Shown: positions 34,176 through 42,713 of the stretch, piece by piece
Numbering within the stretch: the stretch's first letter is position 1
How the letters are laid out: the number at the start of each line of letters is the position of its first letter
Origin: CAITWD01 sp963842065
Lineage (GTDB): Bacteria; Actinomycetota; Thermoleophilia; Miltoncostaeales; Miltoncostaeaceae
Reading direction: 5' to 3'
Length of the DNA: 64,000 bases
NCBI GenBank assembly: GCA_963842065.1
Contig: CAWJEW010000003.1
Span: 124,001-188,000, forward strand
The notes under the pieces: model-generated
The model's database searches: none
The model's input: only the letters and a program-made list of their open reading frames with translations
Told to the model about the DNA's origin: nothing
Translations under genes and position numbers: made by a program

Positions 34176-34550
34176 ATGGCACGAATCGCCGGAGTCAACA
34201 TTCCCCGCGAAAAGCGGGTCGAGATCGGTTTGACCTACATCTACGGCATCGGCCGCCCCACGGCGAACCGTGTCCTTGCGGAGACCGGCATCAATCGCGA
34301 CACCTACGTCCGCGACCTCACCGAAGAGGAAGTCGGGCGGCTGCGCGATGTCATCGAGAAGGCGCTGGTGGTCGAGGGCGACCTCCGCCGCGAGCGCGCC
34401 AACGACATCAAGCGCCTGATGGAAATCGCCTGCTACCGCGGCCTGCGCCACCGGCGCTCGCTGCCGGTCCGCGGGCAACGCACCAAGACCAACGCGCGCA
34501 CCCGGAAAGGTCCCAAGAAGACCGTCGGCAAGCAGCGCAAGAAGAAATAA
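34176..34550 (+). CDS. rpsM: 30S ribosomal protein S13
   Basis: S13 connects the 30S head to 50S through bridges B1a/B1b. From ATG 34176, two nt after rpmJ, it is 124 aa (MARIAGVNIPREKRVEIGLTYIYGIG). The helix-two-turn-helix motif and the C-terminal tail GQRTKTNARTRKGPKK are intact. A longer upstream frame overlapping rpmJ is spurious. Confidence 0.97.
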   Translation: MARIAGVNIPREKRVEIGLTYIYGIGRPTANRVLAETGINRDTYVRDLTEEEVGRLRDVIEKALVVEGDLRRERANDIKRLMEIACYRGLRHRRSLPVRGQRTKTNARTRKGPKKTVGKQRKKK

Positions 34551-34558
34551 AGGGGTCC

Positions 34559-34957
34559 ATGTCTCGCCAGAAGGTCACGCGCGGCCGCGCTCGTCGGCGT
34601 GTGCGCAAGAACATCGCCGTCGGTCAGGCGCACATCAAGACGTCGTTCAACAACACGATCGTCACCTTGACGGACAAGCAGGGCAACGTGATCGCCTGGG
34701 AGACGGCCGGATCGGCCGGGTTCAAGGGCTCGCGCAAGAGCACCCCGTTCGCGGCCCAGGTGACCGCGGACGCCGCCGCCAAGAAGGGCATGGAGCACGG
34801 CCTCCAGAAGGTCGACGTCTACGTCAAGGGCCCCGGTTCCGGCCGGGAGACCGCGATCCGCTCCCTCCAGGCTGCTGGCCTTGAGGTGACCTCGGTCACC
34901 GATGTGACCCCCGTTCCCCACAACGGCTGCCGTCCCCGCAAACGGCGCCGGGTCTAG
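34559..34957 (+). CDS. rpsK: 30S ribosomal protein S11
   Basis: S11 lies on the platform beside the E-site mRNA. 132 aa with the signature DVTPVPHNGCRPRKRRRV at the C-terminus and the NNTIVTLTDKQGNVI strand pair. AAAGGGGTCC lies before the ATG. Standard size. Confidence 0.97.
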   Translation: MSRQKVTRGRARRRVRKNIAVGQAHIKTSFNNTIVTLTDKQGNVIAWETAGSAGFKGSRKSTPFAAQVTADAAAKKGMEHGLQKVDVYVKGPGSGRETAIRSLQAAGLEVTSVTDVTPVPHNGCRPRKRRRV

Positions 34958-34968
34958 AGGACAGCACG

Positions 34969-35589
34969 ATGGCACGTGATACCGGTTCGGTCTGCAAACT
35001 CTGCCGCCGCGAGGGCGAGCAGCTGTTTCTCAAGGGTGCCCGTTGCTATACGCCCAAGTGCGGCGTGACCGTGCGTCCGTACCCGCCCGGTGAGCACGGC
35101 CGCGGCCGGATCCGCCAGAGCGAGTACCTGCTGCAGCTGCGCGAGAAGCAGAAGATGCGTCGCTACTACCAGGTCCTGGAAAAGCAGTTCCGCCTCTACT
35201 ACGAGAAGGCCAGCCGCCAGCCCGGGATCACCGGCGAGAACCTGCTGCGCCTCCTCGAGATGCGTCTGGACAACGTGGTGACGCGGCTTGCGTTCGCGTC
35301 CTCGCGCCGCGAGGCGCGCCAGCTGGTGCGCCACGGCCACTTCCTGGTCAACGGCAAGAAGGTCAACATTCCCAGCTACCAGGTGCGGCCCGACGACGTG
35401 ATCAGCCTGCGTCCCGAGTCCGGCTCGGAGGCGACGGTTCGCCAGAACACCGAGATGGTCTCGTCGCTGGCGCCCTGGCTGCAGGCCGACCACGACTCGC
35501 TGACGGGCAAGATCCTGCGGCTTCCGGAACGCAGCGAGATCGACACGCCCGTGCGCGAACAGCTGATCGTGGAGTTGTACTCGAAGTAA
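34969..35589 (+). CDS. rpsD: 30S ribosomal protein S4
   Basis: S4 nucleates 30S assembly and is the usual repressor of the alpha operon. 206 aa. The N-terminus keeps four cysteines (CKLC and C-x4-C near residues 9-35), so it is the zinc-binding form. The S4 RNA-binding domain (MRLDNVVTRLAFASSRREARQLVRHGHFLVNG) is complete. It is separated from rpoA by a 113-nt leader with hairpins. Confidence 0.97.
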   Translation: MARDTGSVCKLCRREGEQLFLKGARCYTPKCGVTVRPYPPGEHGRGRIRQSEYLLQLREKQKMRRYYQVLEKQFRLYYEKASRQPGITGENLLRLLEMRLDNVVTRLAFASSRREARQLVRHGHFLVNGKKVNIPSYQVRPDDVISLRPESGSEATVRQNTEMVSSLAPWLQADHDSLTGKILRLPERSEIDTPVREQLIVELYSK

Positions 35590-35610
35590 CCATCCCCGTC
35601 GGCGATGGTG

Positions 35611-35682
35611 CCCGAGCCTCGACGCGCGCTCGGGAACCGATGCTGGGGGGCAATTTGCGTCGGTAATACATCCGGCCGACGC
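35611..35682 (+). promoter_or_regulatory. Hairpins in the rpsD-rpoA leader
   Basis: CCCGAGC (35611-35617) pairs with GCTCGGG (35628-35634); GCGTCGG (35657-35663) pairs with CCGACGC (35676-35682), and the loop of the latter contains TAATAC. The 113-nt gap is long for this cluster. It may be a promoter or a leader that sets rpoA apart from the ribosomal protein genes. Confidence 0.4.
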
Positions 35683-35702
35683 CGGACAACAAGGAACGAT
35701 TC

Positions 35703-36638
35703 GTGATTGACGAGCAGTCACCTCGCATGACCTACGAGCCTGTCTCCGACACGCTCGGCATCTTCGAGGTTGAGCCGCTGGACCGCGGTTTCGGCCACAC
35801 CTTCGGCAACTCGCTGCGGCGGGTGCTGCTGTCCTCGCTCGAGGGCGCGGCGGTCACCTCCGTGCGCATCGAGGGCGTCCAGCACGAGTTCACGGCCGTG
35901 CCGGGCGTGCGCGAGGACGTCACCGACATCATCCTGGCGCTGCGCCGCCTGGTGTGCCGCCTGCACGGCGAGGTCTCCGAGATCGAGGTCGAGCTGTCCA
36001 AGTCGAGCGCCGGCCCGGTGCTCGCGGGAGACATCAGCTGTCCGGCGGATCTCGAGATCCTGAACCCCGGGCTCGAGGTCGCCAACCTGGCGGCCAACGC
36101 CAGGCTCGAGATGGTGCTCACGATCTCCCGCGGCCGCGGCTACGTCCAGGCCGAGGGCAACAAGGGGCCGAACACGGTCATCGGCGTGATCCCCGTCGAC
36201 TCCAACTTCTCGCCCGTGCGCCGTGTGCGCTACGAGGTGGGCTCGGCGCGCGTCGGCCAGCGCACCGACTACGACAAGCTCACCCTCGAGGTCGAGACCG
36301 ACGGTAGCATCGACCCGCGTACGGCGGTCGCCGAAGCGGCGGAGACGCTGATCCACCGCCTGGCCCTGTTCGCCGATCCGGACGTCGTCAAGACGCTCGG
36401 CCAGCCGGAGCCCGAAGAGGAGCGGCCGGGCGGCAACCTGCACGACATCATGATCGAGGAGCTGGAGCTCGGGGTCCGGTCGTACAATTGCCTCAAGCGC
36501 GTGGGCGTCGAGACCATCGGCGACCTCGTCTCGAAAACCGAGGACGAGCTCTCGGCGATCCCGAACTTCGGCAAGAAGTCGATCGAGGAAGTCAAAGAAA
36601 ACCTCGCCGCGCACGGGCTGAGCCTGCGCGCCGAGTAG
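35703..36638 (+). CDS. rpoA: RNA polymerase subunit alpha
   Basis: Alpha dimerises to start polymerase assembly; its C-terminal domain binds UP elements and activators. 311 aa from GTG 35703 with AAGGA upstream. The N-terminal domain contains LDRGFGHTFGNSLRRVLLSS; the C-terminal domain shows the YNCLKRVGVETIGDLVSKTEDEL helix-hairpin segment. A short acidic linker joins them (PEPEEERPGG). Confidence 0.98.
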   Translation: MIDEQSPRMTYEPVSDTLGIFEVEPLDRGFGHTFGNSLRRVLLSSLEGAAVTSVRIEGVQHEFTAVPGVREDVTDIILALRRLVCRLHGEVSEIEVELSKSSAGPVLAGDISCPADLEILNPGLEVANLAANARLEMVLTISRGRGYVQAEGNKGPNTVIGVIPVDSNFSPVRRVRYEVGSARVGQRTDYDKLTLEVETDGSIDPRTAVAEAAETLIHRLALFADPDVVKTLGQPEPEEERPGGNLHDIMIEELELGVRSYNCLKRVGVETIGDLVSKTEDELSAIPNFGKKSIEEVKENLAAHGLSLRAE

Positions 36639-36665
36639 TACCCGCCGTTCATAAGGAGACGTACC

Positions 36666-37040
36666 GTGCGCCACCAGCGCTCAGGACCCAAGCTCAACCG
36701 TTCCAGCTCCCACCGTCGGGCACTGGGCGCGAACCTCGCGACTGCGCTGCTGACGCACGGCCGTATCCAGACCACCGCACCGAAGGCGCGGCTTGCCCGC
36801 AGCGTCGCCGAGAAGGCGATCACGCTCGGCAAGGCGGACACGCTGCACGCGCGTCGTCAGGCGATCGCGCTGCTGCGCAACAAGGAGGTCACGTACCTCC
36901 TGTTCAACGAGATCGCTCCGGCATTCAAGGATGTCAACGGCGGGTACACGCGCGTGCTCAAGCTCGGACCGCGTCAGGGCGACGCCGCCGAGATGGTGCT
37001 GCTCGAGCTGACGCGCGAGCCGGCGAACACCGCCGCCTAG
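36666..37040 (+). CDS. rplQ: 50S ribosomal protein L17
   Basis: L17 lies near the tunnel exit. 124 aa from GTG 36666 with AAGGAGACGTACC upstream; MRHQRSGPKLNRSSSHRRAL is the family's N-terminus. The C-terminal part carries GGYTRVLKLGPRQGDAAEMV. The next gene follows after four nt, so the ribosomal transcript probably continues into it. Confidence 0.97.
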   Translation: MRHQRSGPKLNRSSSHRRALGANLATALLTHGRIQTTAPKARLARSVAEKAITLGKADTLHARRQAIALLRNKEVTYLLFNEIAPAFKDVNGGYTRVLKLGPRQGDAAEMVLLELTREPANTAA

Positions 37041-37044
37041 ATCG

Positions 37045-37860
37045 GTGGGCCCCCGGCGCTGCGTCGGGGTGGACTGGAGCGGGGCGGCCGGCCGGCGGGC
37101 CGCCGCCCGCGCGATTTGGCTTGCGGTCGTCGAAGACGGCCGGCTCGTCGCGCTCGAGACCGGACGCGACCGGACCGAGACCACGCGCAGGCTGGCCGAG
37201 CTGGTCGTTGAGGAGCCCGAGACCGTCATCGGGCTGGATTTCTGCTTTTCCGCACCGGCCTGGTTCCTCGAGGCGCACGGCATGCGCTCGGCCGGCGAGC
37301 TGTGGCGCTGGGCCGCCGCCGGAATCGCCCGTGATGCAGGGTTCGTCCGCGCGCTCGGGCCGCCGTTCTGGGGCCCCGGGATCCGGCCGCGACCCGCTGC
37401 GGGCGGCGATCCGTTGCGGGGCACCGAACGGGCCGTCCGGCGTCCGGGCGCGCAGCCGAGCTCGTTCTTCAAGCTCTCGGGTCCCGGTAGCGTCGGCGCC
37501 CAGTCGCTGTACGGCATGCCCGAGCTCATGAGCCTGTGCGATGTCGGGGTGTCGGTCTGGCCGTTTGACCCGCCGCGCCTGCCCGTGGCGGTCGAGGTCT
37601 TTCCGCGCGCGTTGGCTCACCAGCTCGCGCCTTCGGCCGAGCGGTTGGCGGGGGCGGCGCTACGCCGTGCCGTGGTCACCCAGCAGGCCGACGCGTTCGG
37701 TGCTTTTGGGGGCACTGCCGCGCAGGCCCAGGACGCGTTCGACGCGGCCGTCGCGGCGCTGGCGCTCGGGCGCGCCCGCGATCTGGTCGGTCAGCTCGAG
37801 CGCGAGCGCGCCGCGACCGATCCGCGCGAAGGGGCCATCCTGGTGCCGGAGGTTGGCTGA
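37045..37860 (+). CDS. DUF429-like protein of unknown function
   Basis: 271 aa from GTG 37045, four nt after rplQ. It begins with the GVDWSGAAGRR motif and later has VIGLDFCFSAP and VEVFPRAL, a pattern I associate with DUF429, thought to have an RNase H-like fold, with acidic residues (D10, D70 region) that could bind metal. No enzyme activity is established for the family to my knowledge. Its place between rplQ and truA, both translation genes, suggests a link with RNA metabolism, but this is inference. Confidence 0.6.
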   Translation: MGPRRCVGVDWSGAAGRRAAARAIWLAVVEDGRLVALETGRDRTETTRRLAELVVEEPETVIGLDFCFSAPAWFLEAHGMRSAGELWRWAAAGIARDAGFVRALGPPFWGPGIRPRPAAGGDPLRGTERAVRRPGAQPSSFFKLSGPGSVGAQSLYGMPELMSLCDVGVSVWPFDPPRLPVAVEVFPRALAHQLAPSAERLAGAALRRAVVTQQADAFGAFGGTAAQAQDAFDAAVAALALGRARDLVGQLERERAATDPREGAILVPEVG

Positions 37861-37861
37861 G

Positions 37862-38635
37862 ATGCACGTCGTGCGCCTTGAGATCGAGTACGACGGCACG
37901 CGTTTTTCCGGCTGGGCCGCGCAGCCGCAGCGGCGCACGTGCGAGGGCGTGCTGGCCCACGCCCTGGGTGTGATCCTGCGCTCCCCGGTGGAGCTGCATG
38001 TCGCCGGCCGCACCGACGCCGGCGTGCATGCCACCGGGCAGGTCGCGTCGTTTGCGAGCGCGGCCCACATCGATGTGCGCCGGCTGGTCAAGAGCCTCGG
38101 GGGGATCCTGCCGCCCGACATCGCGGTGCGCAGCGCGGCGCACGCCGCACCGGGCTTCGACGCGCGCGCCAGCGCGATCTCCCGCAGCTACGAGTACCGG
38201 GTGCTCGTGGGGGCCCGCTCGCCGTTGCGCCGCGAGCGCGTGCTGCACCATCCGCAGCCGCTGGATCTTGGGGCGATGAACACCGCGGCTGCGACGTGCC
38301 CGGGCCGGCACGACTTCACCGCGTTTACGCCCACCAAGACCGAGCATGTGTTTTTTGACCGCACGGTGTGGCGCTGTGCCTGGGAGGAGAGGGGGGACGA
38401 GGTGGTGTTCGCCATCGAGGCGGACGCGTTTCTGCGCAACATGGTCCGGATCCTGGTGGGGACGATGCTCGAGGTCGGCCGTGGCAGCCGCCCTGCGGGG
38501 CAGATGGCCGAGCTTGTGGCCGGCGCGCCACGCAGCGCCGCGGGCGCGACGGCGCCGGCGCACCCGCTCACGCTCGTCGGGGTGCGCTATCCGGAGCCCG
38601 GGGGCGACGCCCCTATACTCGGTGCTGCCGAATGA
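37862..38635 (+). CDS. truA: tRNA pseudouridine(38-40) synthase TruA
   Basis: Isomerises uridines 38-40 in the anticodon arm. 257 aa from ATG 37862, one nt after the previous stop. The catalytic aspartate is D52 in AGRTDAGVHA; YDGTRFSGWAAQPQ at the start and FLRNMVRILVGTMLEVGRG near the end are family signatures. The stop overlaps surE (ATGA), and TATACT (38614-38619) near the 3' end may be a promoter for surE. Confidence 0.95.
   Translation: MHVVRLEIEYDGTRFSGWAAQPQRRTCEGVLAHALGVILRSPVELHVAGRTDAGVHATGQVASFASAAHIDVRRLVKSLGGILPPDIAVRSAAHAAPGFDARASAISRSYEYRVLVGARSPLRRERVLHHPQPLDLGAMNTAAATCPGRHDFTAFTPTKTEHVFFDRTVWRCAWEERGDEVVFAIEADAFLRNMVRILVGTMLEVGRGSRPAGQMAELVAGAPRSAAGATAPAHPLTLVGVRYPEPGGDAPILGAAE
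38614..38619 (+). promoter_or_regulatory. Candidate internal -10 box before surE
   Basis: TATACT within the 3' end of truA is an AT-rich island in GC-rich DNA and lies 12 nt before the surE ATG. It could drive a nearly leaderless surE-HAD-ligA transcript. No -35 is convincing. Confidence 0.3.
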
Positions 38636-39447
38636 CGCACATCCTGGTCACCAACGACGATGGCGTCTTCTCGCCTGGTCTCCTGGCGCTCAAGCGCGCC
38701 CTAGAGGTCGTGGGCCGGGTCAGCGTGATCGCTCCCGACCGGAACCGCAGCGCGATCGCGCGCATGATCACCATCCATGACCCGCTGCATGTCGAGCAGG
38801 TCGAGCTGGATGACGGTTCGGTGGCGTACGCCACCGACGGCACGCCGGTCGACTGCGTGCGCTTCGCGATGCTGGGGCTGGTCGGCGAGGTGCCTGACCT
38901 GGTCGTCAGCGGAATCAACATGGGGCTGAACCTCGGCGACGACGTCACCTATTCAGGCACGGTGGCGGCGGCCCTCGAGGGGGTCCTGCTCGGGTGGCCG
39001 TCGATCGCCGTCTCGCAGCAGCACCTGGGCACGGACGACGACCGCTGGGACGGCCGGCATTACGAGTTCGGCGCGGTGTGCGACTTCGTGCCCAAGCTCG
39101 TCCCGCTGGTGACCGAGCACCGCTTCCCCCGGCCGGTGCTGCTGAACGTCAACGCACCGGCCCGCCCTGCGCACGATCCGCCGCGGGCGCGCGTGACGCG
39201 CCTGGGCCGGCGCATCTACAACGACGAGCTGGTGCTCGAAGGCACCGACGGCCCACGCCGGCGCTACACGATCTACGGCGAGCCGCCCGGGTATCACGCG
39301 GCGCCGGGCACCGACTTCGCCGCGCTGGAGGACGGGGAGATCTCGGTCTCGCCGCTGCATTTTGAGCTCACCGACGAAGAGGGGATGGACGCGCTGACCG
39401 GACTGCTTGCCGACTACGGGCTGGGACGCCACGGGGATGGCCGGTGA
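38632..39447 (+). CDS. surE: 5'/3'-nucleotidase SurE
   Basis: Metal-dependent phosphatase acting on nucleoside monophosphates and linked to stationary-phase survival. 271 aa from ATG 38632 overlapping truA. The metal site NDDG (N8-D9-D10-G11), the Ser in APDRNRSA and the Asn in VSGINMG are present. It is slightly longer than E. coli SurE because of a C-terminal extension. Overlaps the next gene by 4 nt. Confidence 0.94.
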   Translation: MTHILVTNDDGVFSPGLLALKRALEVVGRVSVIAPDRNRSAIARMITIHDPLHVEQVELDDGSVAYATDGTPVDCVRFAMLGLVGEVPDLVVSGINMGLNLGDDVTYSGTVAAALEGVLLGWPSIAVSQQHLGTDDDRWDGRHYEFGAVCDFVPKLVPLVTEHRFPRPVLLNVNAPARPAHDPPRARVTRLGRRIYNDELVLEGTDGPRRRYTIYGEPPGYHAAPGTDFAALEDGEISVSPLHFELTDEEGMDALTGLLADYGLGRHGDGR

Positions 39448-40100
39448 GCCGCGGGGCGGGATTCGACCCGATCCTGTTCGACCTCGACGGGACCGTGGTC
39501 GACACGGTGGTGCTGATCCGCGAATCGCACCGGCACGCCGTGCGGACGGTCCTCGGGCAAGAGTTCAGCGACGAGCGCCTGGTGGCGAACGTCGGCAAGC
39601 CGCTGCTCGAACAAATGCAGGCCTTCTCGCCCGAACATGCCGACGAGCTCTACCGGGTCTACCGGGAGTGGAACCACGCCCACACGGCCGAGCTGATCGC
39701 CTCCTACGATGGGATCGCGCCGCTGCTGCAGCAACTGTCGGCGGCCGGGCGTCAGCTCGGCCTGGTGACCTCCAAGTCGCGTGATGCGGTGGACCTGGCG
39801 TTTGCCAGCCTCCCGGTCGGCAAGTACTTCGACATCGTGGTCAGCGCGGACGATTCGGTGCGCCACAAACCCGACCCAGAGCCGCTGCGGGTGGCGCTCG
39901 ACGGACTCGGCCGGACCGCCAACGGCGGGTGCTATGTCGGCGACTCGCCGTTTGACATCCAGGCCGGCCAGCGGGCCGGGATGGTGACGATCGCCGTTAC
40001 GTGGGGATTCTTCGGACGGGATGATCTCGAGGCGGCGCGCCCGGACATCGTCTGCGAGACGGCTGCGGAACTCGGTCAGGCGCTGCTCGGCGTGCCATGA
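39444..40100 (+). CDS. HAD-family phosphatase (Gph/PpaX type)
   Basis: 218 aa from GTG 39444, overlapping surE and ligA by 4 nt each. HAD motifs are all visible: nucleophile D13 and D15 in FDLDGTV, motif II Thr/Ser in GLVTSKS, motif III Lys in RHKPDPEPL and motif IV in CYVGDSPFDIQAG. The helical cap matches phosphoglycolate phosphatases and pyrophosphatase PpaX. The substrate cannot be told apart from sequence; a housecleaning role beside SurE and DNA ligase is plausible. Confidence 0.85.
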   Translation: MSRGAGFDPILFDLDGTVVDTVVLIRESHRHAVRTVLGQEFSDERLVANVGKPLLEQMQAFSPEHADELYRVYREWNHAHTAELIASYDGIAPLLQQLSAAGRQLGLVTSKSRDAVDLAFASLPVGKYFDIVVSADDSVRHKPDPEPLRVALDGLGRTANGGCYVGDSPFDIQAGQRAGMVTIAVTWGFFGRDDLEAARPDIVCETAAELGQALLGVP

Positions 40101-42163
40101 GCGATCCCTCCGCCCGCGTCCAGGAACTGCGTGCCTTGATCACGCAGGCCAGCGTCGACTACTACGTCCACGACCAGCCCACGGTCGACGACGCGGTCTA
40201 CGACGCCTGGGTGCGTGAGCTCGAGGCGCTCGAGGCGGCCCATCCGGACCTCATCACCCCGGAGTCCCCGACCCAGCGGGTCGGGGCGCCGATCGCGACG
40301 CAGTTCTCACCGGTGACCCATCGCGAAGCGATGCTGAGCCTCGCCAACGCGCGCGGGACCGACGAGCTGCTCGAGTGGCACCGGCGCCTGCGCGAGGCGC
40401 TGCGTGGCGCGGGGCGCGAGGACGCGCCTGACGAGTTCGTCGTCGAGCCGAAGATCGACGGCCTGGCGATCTCGCTGACCTACCGCGATGGGCGCTTCGT
40501 GCGCGGAGCGACGCGCGGCGACGGCGCGGTCGGCGAGGACGTGACCCAGAACCTGCGCACGATCCGCGCGATCCCGGTCCGTCTGGGCGGTGCGGGCCCG
40601 GTGCCGCCGATCATCGAGATCCGGGGTGAGGTCTACCTGCCGTTGGCCGCGTTTGCCGAGTTCAACGCGACGCGCGCGGCGGCAGGCCTGCCGACGTTCG
40701 CCAACCCGCGCAACGCCGCGGCGGGCAGCCTGCGACAGATCGACCCGCGCGTCACGGCGGAGCGTCCGCTGTCGCTGTGGGCGTACGGGATCGGCGGCGC
40801 CGAGGGCCTTGCGCCGGCGACCCAGATGGACCTTCTGGCCTGGCTGCGTGACGCGGGCTTCCCCGTCAACGAGCACATCGCGCTCTACTCCGGGATCGAG
40901 GCCGCGTCGGCGGCATGCGCGTGGTGGGAGGCCCAGCGGGCGGAGCTGGATTTCGACATCGACGGCGCGGTGGTCAAGCTCAACGAGCTCGCCGCCCAAG
41001 CCGCCGCCGGCGCCGTGGCGCACGCCCCGCGCTGGGCGGTCGCCTACAAGTTCGCGCCGACCACGGCCACGACATACCTGCGCGAGATCCGGGTCAACGT
41101 GGGCCGGACCGGTGCCCTGGTGCCGTATGCGGTCATGGACCCTGTCGCCGTCGGCGGGGTGACCGTCAGCCGGGCGACGTTGCACAACCAGGACGACATC
41201 GCCCGCAAGGACCTGCGCGTCGGCGACCGGGTCGTCATTCAGCGCGCAGGCGATGTCATTCCGCAAGTCGTCGCGCCGCTGGTCCAGGACCGCACCGGCG
41301 AGGAGGTGCCGTTCCGGATGCCGGAGCGCTGCCCGGTCTGCGGCACGCCGGTCGTCCACCCCGAGGGCGAGGTGCAGATGCGCTGCCCGAACCGCTCGTG
41401 CCCGGAGCAGATCGTGCAGACGATCGAACATTTCGCATCGCGCGGTGCGATGGACATCGAGGGACTCGGTGCCAAGACCGTCGTACGGTTCTTTGCGACC
41501 GGCCTGGTGCGCAACGTCGCCGACATCTACGTGCTCGCCGAGCGCCGTGAGGAGTTGCTGGCCCTCGAGGGCTTCAAGGAGACCTCGGTCAACAACCTGC
41601 TCGAGGCGATCCAGGCCTCGATCCGCCAGCCGTGGGCCCGGGTGCTGTACGCGGTCGGCATTCGCCACGTGGGTGAGGTCACGGCCCAGGCCCTCGCTGA
41701 CGTGGTGCCGTCGCTGGACGATCTATTGGCGGCGACACCCGAGCACCTGGCCGATGCGGACGGGGTCGGACCGGTCGTCGCGGCGTCGGTGCGGGAGTAC
41801 CTGAGCTCGGAGGCCAACCTCGCGACGCTCGAGCGCCTGCGGGCGGCGGGCCTGCAGATGCGCCAGGAGGGCCCAAGCCGCCCCGCCGAGGGCCCGCTGA
41901 CCGGACAGACTGTCGTGGTCACCGGCACGCTCGACGGCATGACCCGCGACGAGGCCAAGCGTGCGATCGCCGCGGCCGGCGGCACGGCGACCGAGAGCGT
42001 CTCCAAGAAGACCGCCTTCGTCGTCGCCGGCCCCGGGGCGGGGTCGAAGGTGGCGACGGCCAACCGGCTGGGCGTGCCGGTCATCGATCAGGACGCGTTC
42101 GCCCAGGTACTCGCCGGGGCGCGTCCGACACCGCTCCGCGACCCCGGAGCGGACGGGGCGTAG
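40097..42163 (+). CDS. ligA: NAD+-dependent DNA ligase LigA
   Basis: Seals nicks in replication and repair. 688 aa. Order: Ia domain (YYVHDQPTVDDAVYD), adenylation domain with active Lys119 in EPKIDGLAIS and GDG, OB domain, four-cysteine zinc finger (CPVCG ... CPNRSC), helix-hairpin-helix repeats, and a C-terminal BRCT (GQTVVVTGTLDGMTRDEAK). ATGA overlap with the HAD gene. Ends a chain of overlapping genes that begins at rplQ. Confidence 0.97.
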   Translation: MSDPSARVQELRALITQASVDYYVHDQPTVDDAVYDAWVRELEALEAAHPDLITPESPTQRVGAPIATQFSPVTHREAMLSLANARGTDELLEWHRRLREALRGAGREDAPDEFVVEPKIDGLAISLTYRDGRFVRGATRGDGAVGEDVTQNLRTIRAIPVRLGGAGPVPPIIEIRGEVYLPLAAFAEFNATRAAAGLPTFANPRNAAAGSLRQIDPRVTAERPLSLWAYGIGGAEGLAPATQMDLLAWLRDAGFPVNEHIALYSGIEAASAACAWWEAQRAELDFDIDGAVVKLNELAAQAAAGAVAHAPRWAVAYKFAPTTATTYLREIRVNVGRTGALVPYAVMDPVAVGGVTVSRATLHNQDDIARKDLRVGDRVVIQRAGDVIPQVVAPLVQDRTGEEVPFRMPERCPVCGTPVVHPEGEVQMRCPNRSCPEQIVQTIEHFASRGAMDIEGLGAKTVVRFFATGLVRNVADIYVLAERREELLALEGFKETSVNNLLEAIQASIRQPWARVLYAVGIRHVGEVTAQALADVVPSLDDLLAATPEHLADADGVGPVVAASVREYLSSEANLATLERLRAAGLQMRQEGPSRPAEGPLTGQTVVVTGTLDGMTRDEAKRAIAAAGGTATESVSKKTAFVVAGPGAGSKVATANRLGVPVIDQDAFAQVLAGARPTPLRDPGADGA

Positions 42164-42251
42164 CCCCGGGCGCTCCGGGCGGCGCTAGACCTCACGTGGA
42201 GCGGTGGACGGGGGACGCCCCGCGTCGCGCGCCGCGTCCGGGAGCCGGCCC

Positions 42252-42458
42252 CTACCCCGGCGCGAGCACGGCCTCGTCGGCCGACGGGACGCCTTCCGGG
42301 AGGCGATGCCCGGCGGCGGCCATGATCTGGACAAACAGGGTCTTGTCGATCCGCCCATGGAAGACGGGGACGCCTTCCTGGACGCACAGAGTCAGCACGG
42401 TCTTACGCGAGATGCCCAGCGCTTCGGACAGCTCATCGGGCGTGAGGTGATTGGCCAT
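42252..42458 (-). CDS. Small helix-turn-helix (excisionase/MerR-like) protein
   Basis: 68 aa read leftward from ATG 42458 with AGGAGG nine nt upstream. MANHLTPDELSEALGISRKTVLTLCVQEGVPVFHGRIDKTLF resembles the winged helix of excisionase-type or SirA-like DNA-binding proteins: a short HTH followed by a strand pair. No mobile-element genes lie nearby. It may be a local regulator; an inverted repeat lies about 90-120 bp upstream. The identification is by pattern only. Confidence 0.6.
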   Translation of the reverse strand: MANHLTPDELSEALGISRKTVLTLCVQEGVPVFHGRIDKTLFVQIMAAAGHRLPEGVPSADEAVLAPG

Positions 42459-42547
42459 ATTGGACCTCCTCGACGTGGTTGCGACCCGTCAGGACCCACT
42501 GGGCTCGCCGAGACCGGCGGCATCGCTGCGGATCGTCTGCGCAGTCG

Positions 42548-42580
42548 CCGGGGCGCATCATGCGCCTGCTGTCGCCCCGG
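42548..42580. repeat. Nested inverted repeats upstream of the HTH gene
   Basis: GGCGCAT-C-ATGCGCC (42552-42566) is an exact 7+1+7 palindrome lying inside CCGGGGCG (42548-42555) ... CGCCCCGG (42573-42580). The two pairings are mutually exclusive as RNA. As DNA this could be an operator for the adjacent HTH protein or for the 281-aa membrane protein gene on the other side. The rest of the 255-nt gap shows nothing clear. Confidence 0.45.
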
Positions 42581-42713
42581 GAGTTCGAGCAATCATGCAC
42601 ATGAGGGTAGCGCGGGCACCTGACGGCCTCCATCCCCCGTCGGCGCGATCTGTGCGGTGCGAGCGCAGACATTGGCCGCGGCCCGCGTCGCCCGCACGCG
42701 CCGTCGGGTGCCG

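Noticed and set aside
42252..42458. Excisionase-like gene as sign of an integrated element
   Set aside because: No integrase, attachment repeats or other mobile genes are near; the tRNA-Pro 1.2 kb away is intact without a duplicated 3' end.
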